Assembly (NCBI RefSeq): GCF_041729705.1
Contig: NZ_CP103788.1
Coordinates: 62,001-126,000, forward strand
Length of the DNA stretch: 64,000 nt
Direction of reading: 5' to 3'
From: Candidatus Phytoplasma solani
GTDB lineage: Bacteria; Bacillota_I; Bacilli_A; Acholeplasmatales; Acholeplasmataceae
Below the pieces are notes generated by a model. The model was given only the letters and a program-made list of their open reading frames with translations, ran no database searches and had not been told where the DNA came from. Positions 55,683-64,000 of this stretch are shown piece by piece. The position numbers were made by a program, and so were the translations under genes. How positions within the stretch are numbered: the first letter of the stretch is position 1; each line of letters opens with the position of its first letter.

Positions 55683-57010
55683 TGTTAACAATTAACAAAC
55701 TGAAAACAATTACACCTTCACAACAAGAAGGTTTTAGTAATTTATCTTTTGTATTTCCTAATCAAGGTTTATTTGTAATTGAAGGCAACCAACAAGACCA
55801 AAAACATTTATTTAACTTTTTAACTTATCAAAAAAAACCACCAGTTGGCGAGATTTTGATTGGTAACAAAAACACTAAATCATTTACTCATGAAGATATT
55901 GCTTTTTGTTATAATTGGGTTTTGGGGATTTTTTCGTCTCAAGACTTTTTTTTAATTGACACTTTAACTGTTAAAGATAATATTTTAATTTATTTAGAAA
56001 TCCAAAATAAAACTTTTAATACCAAATTAACCAAAACTATTTTACAAAATGTTGATTTATTAGATGAAATTGAGTTAGATAGTTTAGTAAATGAGTTAAC
56101 TGATCAACAAAAAGAAAAATTAATGTTAGCTATTTTAATGTTAAAAGATTGTCATATTATTGTAGCTTTTGAGCCCCAACCTGCTTTTTTAACCTATTTT
56201 CAACAACTGGCTCAAACTAAATTAGTACTTGTTTTTAGCAACAATATTGATACGACGAATTCCTTATCGTATCAAAAATTAATAATCCAAAACAATGGTT
56301 TTGAAATAGATAAAAGCTTATATGTCCATAATCCCAAAGAAGTTATAAAAATGAATTGTTTTGATTTTGAAATCACGAAACAAAAATATCTTCATATTAA
56401 AACTAAAGCTACTAAATTTTTAGTTGAAACTTTAACTTTTGTTTTGTTCAAAATTCGTTCTTTACCTTTGAAATTACATTTTTTAGCTTGTGGTTTACGA
56501 ATGCCAATGAACTCAATTGCGCTGATCTATAATTTATTGTTTTCAATTCTCACACTTTCTGGTATTTATAATTATTGTAATGGTATGATATTATTTTTAT
56601 TATTGTTAATATTGTTTTTGGCCATTTTTTTCTTATTTTATGGCTTTTTTTATGGCTTTTCTTTGGCATATCGATTTGAAAACAAAAATGAAGTTGTTTT
56701 GGATAAAAAAAAATTTCGTTATTTACAAAAAATAGGTTTTAAAGCTAACCAACTAGTTCCTATTTTTAAAGCTAGCACTTATTATAATTTAGATTTAACA
56801 ACCTTAAATATTTTTTTGATTCTACTGTCTCTTTTTATCCATCTTTTTATGTTATCGCAAAAGTCTACCGATTATAAAATTTTGGATTTTAAGTGTATTA
56901 GGTTTAGTTTTTTTGTTATTCTTTTTATTGTGGTGCCATTGCTCATCAATAATGTAGTCAAACAAAGAGTTAAAAAAGATCTTTTCAAACAATATTATAA
57001 TTACTTATAA
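55679..57010 (+). CDS. Degenerate ABC-ATPase fused to membrane domain (copy A)
   Basis: The N-terminal 200 residues follow an ABC nucleotide-binding domain: GLFVIEGNQQDQKH where Walker A should be (no GK[ST]), LTVKDNILIYLE after the Q-loop region, LTDQQKEKLMLAILMLKD in place of LSGGQ, IIVAFEP (Walker B Asp replaced by Phe) and LVFSNN instead of the switch His. ATP hydrolysis is unlikely. The C-terminal half (about 255-443) has two hairpins of membrane segments around an arginine/lysine-rich linker, like half of an FtsX/LolC-type permease. 443 aa. Overlaps the secreted-protein stop (ATGATG), so strongly linked to it. Confidence 0.75.
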   Translation: MMLTINKLKTITPSQQEGFSNLSFVFPNQGLFVIEGNQQDQKHLFNFLTYQKKPPVGEILIGNKNTKSFTHEDIAFCYNWVLGIFSSQDFFLIDTLTVKDNILIYLEIQNKTFNTKLTKTILQNVDLLDEIELDSLVNELTDQQKEKLMLAILMLKDCHIIVAFEPQPAFLTYFQQLAQTKLVLVFSNNIDTTNSLSYQKLIIQNNGFEIDKSLYVHNPKEVIKMNCFDFEITKQKYLHIKTKATKFLVETLTFVLFKIRSLPLKLHFLACGLRMPMNSIALIYNLLFSILTLSGIYNYCNGMILFLLLLILFLAIFFLFYGFFYGFSLAYRFENKNEVVLDKKKFRYLQKIGFKANQLVPIFKASTYYNLDLTTLNIFLILLSLFIHLFMLSQKSTDYKILDFKCIRFSFFVILFIVVPLLINNVVKQRVKKDLFKQYYNYL

Positions 57011-57381
57011 TTATTTGAGTCTAGTACTGCCTGTTTTTTTAAAAACAAGTGCTTCCAAAGGTTTTATTTTGTTAAAATAGAACTGTTTAAAAAAAAGATT
57101 CTTAAAATAATTCCATTTTGGTAGTGTTATGTTGAGTTATTTTCTGATTTTAAACACTTTTATTTTTTAATAATTATTTAAGATTAACTATTAAGTTAGT
57201 CTTTTTTATTTAAAAGACTTAAAAAAATAATTTCTCTCTTTTCTAAAAACCTTTTTAAAAAGATCATATGTTAAAAGAACAATGATTAATTCTGATATTT
57301 TTATTTAAAATGAATAACATTCAAAAGTGCTAAAAACTCCAAATATAAAATTAATTTTAAAATTAAAATTAAACTTAGTAG

Positions 57382-57457
57382 TATAATAAAAGTATAATTA
57401 TATTTTTTTCACAGATGAGGCTTGATTATGAAAAAAATACAATTGATAAAAAAATAG
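57382..57457 (+). promoter_or_regulatory. Secreted-protein family leader (copy 4)
   Basis: Identical to the 54304-54379 copy: TATAAT at 57382, GATGAGG and the 9-codon frame MKKIQLIKK-stop (57428-57457); no TTGACA. Confidence 0.6.
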
Positions 57458-57602
57458 TTGTATAAAAAAACATATAATTATATTAAATAAGAAAAAGGAC
57501 TAAATCCAAATTAATCTTTTAAAAAGATATTTTTTTTGGTATTTCTTTTAGTTTCTTTCTTTTTTTAAAGAAAAAAATTAGTTAGGAGGTATTAAAATTT
57601 TC

Positions 57603-58661
57603 ATGTTTCAAAAACAAACTTATTTTCACAAACATTTCAAATTATTAATATTTTTTATAACTATTCTTTTTTTATTTAGTTTTTGTTATAAACCTAAAGT
57701 TTATGCTTTTGATCCTGAAAAAGATTGGTCAAATTATCAAAAAGATGTTTCTAGCATTCATCCTTATCTTGGTTTTAAAAAAGCTGATGGGAAATTTTTT
57801 TGTTCAGAAAACTTTAATTTTTATGGTTTTGAAGGAGTAAAAGAAATCCCTTGTTGTTCTTATCAAAAATGGTTAAATGCTAAACAAGCAACTAAAGACA
57901 CTATTAATATTGCTACTAGTTGGATCCCTGTTGTTGGCGGGATAGTTGGTGCTATTTCAGATGTTTCTGATGTATCTGGTTTAACAGATCAATTTATTAA
58001 TGAAAATAAACAACAAATAGCTAGTTTAACAGATTTTATTTATTTAAGATTGTTAGAAAACCCAGGAAAAGGTTTTTTCTTTTTCGATCACAATCAATTA
58101 AGTGATATAAAAGAAGTTAAAATATCTTTTTGTGATTGCGATACTTATACAGAGAGTGTGAATGTAGAAATGATGTTAAACAAAACATTAGAAAAAGTTG
58201 ATAGGTTTAAGTTCACTAAAGAAATAACTAAAAAAATATATAATAAAATTCAACAAAAAAGTTTAGAAAAAATTACAAATAAAAAAGCTAAAGAAGCAGC
58301 AGCTAAAGCAGTAGCTTCGAAAGCTAGTAAGTTAGGTAAATTTTTTGGAAGATTTGTTGGTTTTGGAGTTAACGCTGCTTTTATTGCTAAAGATAAATAT
58401 GATGCTCAAGTAGAAAGTACTAAATATCTTAAAGATATTTTTAGTTTTCGTGTTAAAAATGATAGCTATGAAAAAACATTAGGATTTTGTTTTTATTTTG
58501 AGTCTGACAAAGATGTTTCTTTATATACTATTACAGAAATTAATGGTGTCAAAAAATTTCATTTGTTAGGAAAAACAAATTTAGACAATTGTTCGCATGT
58601 TTTAATTCACATTTTACAAAATGAAAATGATAATCCTATTAAATTTTATGGAGCGAAATGA
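57603..58661 (+). CDS. Secreted protein, cysteine-motif family (duplicated cassette, copy B)
   Basis: Paralogue of the 54525 product, 352 aa. Signal peptide, PCCSYQKW, SFCDCD and the entire C-terminal 150 residues are almost identical to copy A. The differences concentrate after the SFCDCD motif: copy A residues about 190-235 (with WHRSLMWMEKINKGTSS) are replaced by a shorter NKTLEKVDRFKFTKEI. Such a local swap in otherwise conserved DNA suggests selection or recombination on this segment. Same leader and ribosome-binding site. Stop overlaps the second ABC-like gene. Confidence 0.8.
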   Translation: MFQKQTYFHKHFKLLIFFITILFLFSFCYKPKVYAFDPEKDWSNYQKDVSSIHPYLGFKKADGKFFCSENFNFYGFEGVKEIPCCSYQKWLNAKQATKDTINIATSWIPVVGGIVGAISDVSDVSGLTDQFINENKQQIASLTDFIYLRLLENPGKGFFFFDHNQLSDIKEVKISFCDCDTYTESVNVEMMLNKTLEKVDRFKFTKEITKKIYNKIQQKSLEKITNKKAKEAAAKAVASKASKLGKFFGRFVGFGVNAAFIAKDKYDAQVESTKYLKDIFSFRVKNDSYEKTLGFCFYFESDKDVSLYTITEINGVKKFHLLGKTNLDNCSHVLIHILQNENDNPIKFYGAK

Positions 58662-59997
58662 TGTTAACAATTAACAAACTGAAAACAATTACACCTTCAC
58701 AACAAGAAGGTTTTAGTAATTTATCTTTTGTATTTCCTAATCAAGGTTTATTTGTAATTGAAGGCAACCAACAAGACCAAAAACATTTATTTAACTTTTT
58801 AACTTATCAAAAAAACCACCAGTTGGCGAGATTTTGATTGGTAACAAAAACACTAAATCATTTACTCATGAAGATATTGCTTTTTGTTATAATTGGGTTT
58901 TGGGGATTTTTTCGTCTCAAGACTTTTTTTTAATTGACACTTTAACTGTTAAAGATAATATTTTAATTTATTTAGAAATCCAAAATAAAACTTTTAATAC
59001 CAAATTAACCAAAACTATTTTACAAAATGTTGATTTATTAGATGAAATTGAGTTAGATAGTTTAGTAAATGAGTTAACTGATCAACAAAAAGAAAAATTA
59101 ATGTTAGCTATTTTAATGTTAAAAGATTGTCATATTATTGTAGCTTTTGAGCCCCAACCTGCTTTTTTAACCTATTTTCAACAACTGGCTCAAACTAAAT
59201 TAGTACTTGTTTTTAGCAACAATATTGATACGACGAATTCCTTATCGTATCAAAAATTAATAATCCAAAACAATGGTTTTGAAATAGATAAAAGCTTATA
59301 TGTCCATAATCCCAAAGAAGTTATAAAAATGAATTGTTTTGATTTTGAAATCACGAAACAAAAATATCTTCATATACCGACTAAAGCTAATAATTTTTTA
59401 GTCGAAACTTTGACTTTTGATTTGTTTACAACTCGTCCTTTACCTTTAAAATTACATTTTTTAGCTTATGGTTTACGAATGCCAATGAACTCAATTGCGC
59501 TGATCTATAATTTATTGTTTTCAATTATTACATGTTTTGCCATTTATCATCATCATAATAGTATAATATTATTTTTATTATTTTTATTAATATTACCTTT
59601 ATTCATATTTTTATTATTTTATGGTTTTTGTTTGGCATATCGATTTGAAAATAAAAATGAAGTTGTTCTGAATGAAAAAAAACTCCGTTGTTTACAAAAA
59701 ATAGGTTTTAAAGCTAACCAACTAGTTCCTATTTTTAAAGCTAGCACTTATTTTAATTTAGATTTAACAACAACGATGGAAACTTTCTTAAATATTTTTT
59801 GGATTCCGCTTTCTCTTTACTTTATTCATCTTTTTATGTCATCGCAAAATTTTACCTATTATAAAATTTGGATTTTAAGTGTATTAGGTTTAGTTTTTTT
59901 TGTTACTCCTTTTATTGTGGTACCATTGCTCATCCATAATGTAGTTAAACAAAGAGTTAAAAAAGATCTTTTCAAACCATATTATAATTACTTATAA
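58658..59997 (+). pseudogene. Degenerate ABC-like gene, copy B, frameshifted at a poly-A tract
   Basis: The ATG at 58658 reads 59 codons and stops at 58837, because the tract after TTATC has seven A here and eight in copy A. The remaining frame (to 59997) is open and matches copy A with the same lost Walker A, signature and Walker B residues. The membrane half has diverged substantially. The intact downstream frame suggests either recent loss or reversible slippage. Confidence 0.8.
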
Positions 59998-60248
59998 TTA
60001 TTTGAGTCTAGTACTGCCTGTTTTTTTAAAAACAAGTGCTTCCAAAGGTTGTGCTTTGTTAAAATAGAATTGTTTAAAAAAAGTGCACTGTTATAAAAAA
60101 ACGTAAATTAAATCATTTTTTATAAGTAAATAAGGCTAGTTTTCATAACTAGTCTTTTTTGTTTTTATGAAAAAAGAGATTTTTTAAACAAACACAAAAC
60201 GAAAAAAACTTTATCAAAATGACCTAAGTAAGTCATTAAACTGCTAAC

Positions 60249-60269
60249 AACCCTTTCTGGGTTTTTTTT
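60249..60269 (+). terminator. Intrinsic terminator inside TIR element
   Basis: AACCC-TTTCT-GGGTT plus T-run, 45 bp before the small gene at 60314. Confidence 0.7.
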
Positions 60270-60313
60270 ATATATAAAAAAAACAATTAATAAAAAAAGG
60301 AGGTGAAAAAAAC

Positions 60314-60662
60314 ATGCAACACAAAACCAAAAATAAGTTATTAATTATTTTTACTGATTTTTATCTGTTCGTTGTTTGTACTTGGTTCTTTGGTTGCGAT
60401 TACAAATTATTTTTCTAAAAGAAAAACAGAACCAATCCAATTAGCAAACGAAATACCAATTTTCGAAGTTGAACGTACGGGTGGCAACAACACCGAAAAA
60501 ACCCTTTTGCCAATCCCAATCCCTAATTTAAATAAAAACAAATATGCACATTTAATCACCATCGACCACAAAGCAATTTTTAACCCAAACGGAATTGAAC
60601 TCGGTGATCCGTTATATTTAAAAATAGCAACACGTTATGACACACATAACACATTCGCATAA
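60314..60662 (+). pseudogene. Small anchored protein gene, frameshifted
   Basis: A strong AAAGGAGGTG precedes ATG 60314 (MQHKTKNKLLII). A shift in the T-rich stretch near 60345-60352 then gives a hydrophobic anchor FICSLFVLGSLVAITNYFS followed by RKTEPIQLANEIPIFEVERTGG and a stop at 60662, about 115 aa in all. Short N-anchored proteins of this type are common beside phytoplasma mobile units; function unknown. Confidence 0.6.
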
Positions 60663-60723
60663 TAGTTGGAAATAGTATTTTATGTTTTTTTTTATAATTA
60701 ACTTTAAAATCACTAAAAAAAAT

Positions 60724-61260
60724 ACAAGCCAAAAAAACAGTTTACCTTTCACCCCTTTTTGGAGTGTAGTATTATGTAAGGAAAAATTATTTACAACATT
60801 TTTTCTATCAAATCCAAAAACTCACACAAAACCACAAGCCAAAAAAAACAGTTTACCTTTCACCCCTTTTTGGAGTGTAGTATTATGTAAGGAAAAATTA
60901 TTTACAACATTTTTTCCATCAAAATCAAAAACATCAATATTTTAAACAAAAATTTTTTTTACACAACTCCGTAAAAAAATGAAAAAAACAGGGTAGGTTT
61001 TTTGAAAAAAATTCTGTCTAGTAACACGAACGGAAAAAAATATTTCATCTTTTTTTAAACTATTTTAAAAAAAACACACAAACCTAAAATCACTAAGAAA
61101 ATACAAGCCAAAAAAAACTACGTAACCTTTTACCCCCTTTTGGAGTGTAGTAATATGTAGGGAAAAATTATTTACAACATTTTTTCTATCAAATCCAAAA
61201 ACTCACACAAAACCACAAGCCAAAAAAAACAGTTTACTTTTTTAAAAAAATTGTGTCTAG
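60724..61260 (+). repeat. About 110-bp tandem and dispersed repeat in TIR element
   Basis: Units beginning ACAAGCCAAAAAAACAGTTT at 60724, 60834, 61103 and (partial) 61214, each with TTTTGGAGTGTAGTA and TTATTTACAACATTTTTT. A second repeated block (CTAGTAA...ATATTTCATC) is at about 61015 and 61255. Confidence 0.8.
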
Positions 61261-61399
61261 TAATATGAAAAGAAAAAATATTTCATCTTTTTTTTACAAA
61301 CTATTTTTACCAAATTATATTTTAAAACAAAATATAAAAACAAAAAAGACAGCCTATTAAAAATGCGCTCAAAATATTTACACTTTTTTATAACACCCC

Positions 61400-61683
61400 A
61401 TACATTAACCAACTAAAAATTATTTTAAGGTATTTGTTAGGAATTAAAAAGTAACTTATTGATCTTATTTTATTAATTAACTTTCCAAAATTTAATTGCT
61501 TTTGATAACATATGTTGCTACTTTGTCAAAATTTCATTTTGTTTTCGAAAATCAGTTAGAAATTTATGAATTAAGACAAAAATTATACATTAGTAGAAAG
61601 GATAAATATTTCGGATTCTGATCATATGTTAATCAACGTTTTAAAAACTAAAAATAATCAAGGTCTAAATATTTATTGTGGCA
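61400..61683 (+). other. Decayed coding fragments
   Basis: Short plus-strand frames (ENQLEIYELRQKLYISRKDKYFGF; DHMLINVLKTKNNQGLNIY) suggest a broken gene ahead of the membrane-protein relic; not identified. Confidence 0.3.
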
Positions 61684-61690
61684 AGTTGAA

Positions 61691-62644
61691 ATGAAAATAT
61701 TAACTAAGTTGTTTGATTTTTTATTAAATCCTTCTAAAAGAGTAAAACATATGTTAAAACCTAAAAAGAGAAATGATGATTTAGGTTATGCATTAGGAAA
61801 AAAAATCAAATCTTTGCAAACTAAAAATGAAATTGGAACAGCTACTACTTATCAAAGTGTCTTTATTAAGTTTTTTATTATTACAACAATTGCTTTTTTA
61901 ATGGCTTTTATCATTTATTATAAACTGGATTCAATTGAAAGTATATTTAAATTTATTAAAAAATATAATTTACCTGATTATGAGTCAAAGCATTCAGAAG
62001 ATTATCAAAGAACATTAGTGACTGATTATTTGTTGTTGGCCTTATTAATCAGTGCTATTTTAGCTGGTAGTAGTTGGGCTATAGGTTTTTATTTATATAA
62101 TCCTTTTTTAAAGTTTGCTACGTTTATTTTGAGTTTTTTTTCGGGTGTTTTTTTGGTTTTTCTCTTTCACTATTTAGATTGTTAGGCGGAAAAATAGCAC
62201 CATTCATATCTTTAATATCTACCATCACTTCACTGACTACTATTTTTATCATTATTGTGATATCTTGTTTGTATTATGCTAAAAAATTTTTAATTACACC
62301 TCAAGTGCGTAATTTTACTGTGAAACTTTGTTTTTTTTACTTATTTGTTTGGTTTATTTATATTATTATTTAAATTATTTACTAAAGATATACACCTTAA
62401 AGATTTGAAGTTATTATTAGGACTTACTGTTATTTTGCTATTTAACATTGCTCAATTAATAGTTGGTACCTTAATGTGGGTAATAACATTAAACAATGTT
62501 GATTTATTTGTTGAACAAAAAATACCTAAAAAATATGAATGGATTTTAATCAGTGTTTTATTTTTAGCATTAATTCAAGTTTTTACCTCTATATTTAATA
62601 TCATTTTAACCATTATAAGGATGTTAACATTAAATCAGAAATAA
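61691..62644 (+). pseudogene. Broken multi-spanning membrane protein
   Basis: Three consecutive frames (ending 62185, 62373 and 62644) each encode hydrophobic segments and together give one protein with about eight membrane spans: MKILTKLFDFLLNPSKRV..., GKIAPFISLISTITSLT..., then KLFTKDIHLKDLKLLLGLTVI. Frameshifts lie near 62180 and 62350, where overlapping frames both read through VWFIYI/GLFILL. No family recognised. The first frame (165 aa from ATG 61691) could still be made alone. A terminator follows. Confidence 0.5.
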
Positions 62645-62660
62645 AAAAATATTTAAGAAA

Positions 62661-62703
62661 AAAGCTAAATTGTTGTTTCAAAAGAAACAGTTTAGCTTTT
62701 TTT
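62661..62703 (+). terminator. Intrinsic terminator
   Basis: AAGCTAAATTGTT-loop-AACAGTTTAGCTTTTTTT, 17 bp after 62644; related to the hairpin at 11099 and 42845. Confidence 0.85.
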
Positions 62704-62796
62704 ATATTACAAGCAAAAATATTTATTAACAAGACACATACATTAATGTGGTTGTTTTAAAAATTATCAACAACATAAATTTAACAATTATCATTC

Positions 62797-62824
62797 TTGA
62801 CAAGTATGAAATTAGTTGTATAAT
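62797..62824 (+). promoter_or_regulatory. Secreted-protein family promoter (copy 5)
   Basis: TTGACA (62797-62802), 16-nt spacer with AAATTAGTTG, TATAAT (62819-62824): same spacing and AAATTAGT block as copies 1 and 2. Confidence 0.75.
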
Positions 62825-62865
62825 ATAGGTGTAGATTTAATTGTAGTAAAAAAAGTCGTGATTTA

Positions 62866-62988
62866 ATGAAAAAAACTAATGAAAATGAAATATATATGAT
62901 TAAGGCTATTAATTTATTAATTAATAATAAGTATTTAGTTCTAATATTTTCAATACCTAAGAAAATCATCACTAAGCAAAAAAAATGA
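62866..62988 (+). CDS. Possible 40-aa leader peptide
   Basis: Short frame MKKTNENEIYMIKAINLL...KQKK between the promoter and the secreted-protein gene. Its start context (CGTGATTTAATGAAAAAAA) resembles the MKKIQ leader frames of the other copies, but the GAGG element is weaker. It could be a longer relative of those leaders or chance. Confidence 0.4.
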   Translation: MKKTNENEIYMIKAINLLINNKYLVLIFSIPKKIITKQKK

Positions 62989-63034
62989 AAAATAAAATAA
63001 AAAAAGATTAAAGGGAGGTTTTACATTTATAATT

Positions 63035-64000
63035 ATGTTTCAAAAGAAATTTTCTTTTTCTAAAAAAATTATTTTATTATCGTTTCTTTTCTTTTTAGTT
63101 ATTTTTCAAAATATAATTTTTGCTGCTGACAGTTCTTTGTCGCGAGAAAATGAATTTTATGAAAGAACTATTAGAGGCACTCCAATTATGCATGTTGCTT
63201 TAGAACCAAATGCTAACGCTAATTCTGTTCTCAATTACATTAAGCAAAATATTAATCCTCAATTTGATGGTTCTGTAAGTAGTACTCCATCTTATAATAG
63301 TGATCGCAATGGTTCTATTCATTGGTATATTAAAGGTAGTGAAAATGGTTTATTAGCTGTTTATTTTGATGGTGGTTCTCGTGAGAAAAGAGATGGAAAT
63401 TATGATTTTATTGATTTAAGATGGCTAGGTAATGGCTCTCCTCATATGTATTGTTTTTGGAAAATAGAGGGCGTAAATGTTTTAGAACATAATAATGTTA
63501 TCATGGGTAAGCCTGCATTAATTAAAAAATTAGCATTAAAAGAGATTTTTAAAGAAATAGCTAAAGAAGTAACTAATAAAACAATAAAAACAATATCTTT
63601 TGGTAATTTTTTAATTGTTGGAGCTGCAGGATTGGCTAGAGAAAAATTAGTTGATGCAGTAGCTGATATTTTAGAACTAAATCCTAATGCTTTAGAGGTG
63701 GCAAGCAAAGTTATTAGTAATGTAGAAGATATGGTAATGGGAGCAGTAGATGTAGTTGATGACATTCCTGTAGTTAGAGACATGGCCAGAGGTGTACTTG
63801 AAGGTTTTAAAACTGTTGGCAAAGCCACTAGTTATCCCGTTAATGTTTTTAAAGAAGTGATTAAAAATGTTTCAAACACCAACAATTATAAAAAAATAGA
63901 AAATCCTCTTATATTAGATTTTGCAGAAGTAGAAAATATTATTATAGAAAATATTATTATAAGAGCACCATTGGCAGCGGCTGAAGGCGTTGCTACAGCG
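63035..64000 (+). CDS. Secreted protein of unknown function (runs off window end)
   Basis: Open for 322 codons to the last base. Signal peptide 1-29 (KKFSFSKKIILLSFLFFLVIFQNIIFAA), cleavage likely after FAA or AAD. The mature part begins ENEFYERTIRGTPIMHVALEPN, has an SIHWYIKGSENGLLAVYFDGG strand region, then long amphipathic helices (ALKEIFKEIAKEV, VEDMVMGAVDVVDD) around a Gly/Ala hydrophobic stretch (about 190-205). The family cysteine motifs are not obvious, so relation to the other secreted proteins rests on the promoter and signal peptide. GGGAGG site 15 nt before ATG. Confidence 0.75.
   Translation, partial: MFQKKFSFSKKIILLSFLFFLVIFQNIIFAADSSLSRENEFYERTIRGTPIMHVALEPNANANSVLNYIKQNINPQFDGSVSSTPSYNSDRNGSIHWYIKGSENGLLAVYFDGGSREKRDGNYDFIDLRWLGNGSPHMYCFWKIEGVNVLEHNNVIMGKPALIKKLALKEIFKEIAKEVTNKTIKTISFGNFLIVGAAGLAREKLVDAVADILELNPNALEVASKVISNVEDMVMGAVDVVDDIPVVRDMARGVLEGFKTVGKATSYPVNVFKEVIKNVSNTNNYKKIENPLILDFAEVENIIIENIIIRAPLAAAEGVATA

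Larger units (their letters stand above)
54117..60080 (+). repeat. 3.08-kb tandem duplication
   Basis: Unit 1 about 54117-57098 and unit 2 about 57183-60080, offset 3078 bp at the leader peptides and gene starts. Each unit has promoter/leader, secreted-protein gene and ABC-like gene, and ends in TGAGTCTAGTACTGCCTG. Most is near-identical; a 99-bp indel (about 55095-55245) and the last 600 bp of the ABC-like gene have diverged. Confidence 0.92.
60085..61399 (+). mobile_element. Large MITE-like TIR element, copy 5 (1.3 kb)
   Basis: Ends GCACTGTTATAAAAAAACGT and CACTTTTTTATAACACCCC match the short copies, as do the first 70 bp (GGCTAG...CTAGTC terminator) and last 60 bp (AGCCTATTAAAAATGCGCTC). 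The interior has a second terminator, a broken small gene and 110-bp repeats. The short copies look like internal deletions of something like this. Confidence 0.75.

Noticed and set aside
54525-58661. SAP11/SVM-type effector identity for the duplicated secreted proteins
   Set aside because: Signal peptide present, but the SVM sequence after it and the small size of those effectors are not seen; mature parts exceed 300 residues and have hydrophobic stretches.
60682-60945. 87-aa ORF with a repeated FTPFWSVVLCKEK segment
   Set aside because: The repeated peptide only reflects the 110-bp DNA repeat of the TIR element; there is no ribosome-binding site, and the frame is not kept in the later repeat units.
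60724-61260. Repeats as a possible CRISPR array
   Set aside because: The units are long (about 110 bp), contiguous and have no unique spacers of constant size; no cas genes are in the window.
63442-63828. 128-aa minus-strand ORF
   Set aside because: It is antisense to the secreted-protein gene that starts at 63035, which has a signal peptide, ribosome-binding site and promoter.
1-64000. Mycoplasma or Spiroplasma origin (UGA read as Trp)
   Set aside because: Several core genes end in TGA, internal Trp codons are TGG, and only tRNA-Trp(CCA) is present.

Overview
The window reads as chromosome of a 'Candidatus Phytoplasma' (class Mollicutes, insect-vectored plant pathogen). It is very AT-rich. 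UGA is used as a stop codon (pgsA and the malic enzyme gene end in TGA) and the only tRNA-Trp has a CCA anticodon, which argues against Mycoplasma and Spiroplasma. Other pointers are IS3 (tra5-type) transposases, DUF2963-type repeat proteins, a group II intron, a malate-type carboxylate symporter beside malic enzyme, FtsH-like genes and many secreted proteins of unknown function. An intact recA and a group II intron remind me of the stolbur/australiense branch, but I cannot fix the species.

Layout. 0-4 kb: IS3 transposase, a secreted-protein gene (minus strand) and wrecked group II introns. 4.2-8.2 kb: metal-ion ABC operon (binding protein, ATPase, two permeases). 8.5-13.8 kb: a membrane-anchored coiled-coil repeat protein followed by an ABC-ATPase gene split by a MITE-like element and an IS3 module. 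14-36 kb: mostly housekeeping: four tRNAs, pgsA, recA, an FtsH-like ATPase lacking the zinc motif, trxA-truB-rluB-cmk-der, tsaD, degV-cdaA, a P-type ATPase, rpsD and dnaB. 36.6-42 kb: malic enzyme with a 2-hydroxycarboxylate symporter, then a MATE exporter. 42-46 kb: hsdS relic, repeat-module copy, and a complete group II intron with its RT/maturase. 46.6-50 kb: M32 carboxypeptidase, Pr6Pr-like membrane protein, DUF2963 repeat protein, intron fragment. 51-64 kb: secreted-protein island with a 3.08-kb tandem duplication and a large MITE-like element.

The most unusual signal is a family of secreted proteins (about 1.2-1.8, 51.1-52.7, 54.5-55.7 and 57.6-58.7 kb, with a possible relative at 63 kb). 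They share cysteine motifs and an upstream module: a sigma-A-type promoter with a 16-nt spacer, then a leader with a strong ribosome-binding site and a 9-codon reading frame beginning MKKIQ. Two members overlap by 4 nt a gene for a degenerate ABC-ATPase fused to membrane segments. The split ABC gene behind the coiled-coil protein at 8.5-13.5 kb looks like a wrecked parallel of this secreted-protein plus ABC cassette.

Repeats dominate the accessory DNA: five copies of a TIR element (40 bp to 1.3 kb), at least six group II intron pieces, three copies of a small coiled-coil ORF module, and broken DUF2963 genes. The core genes are intact and mostly in short co-directional runs.
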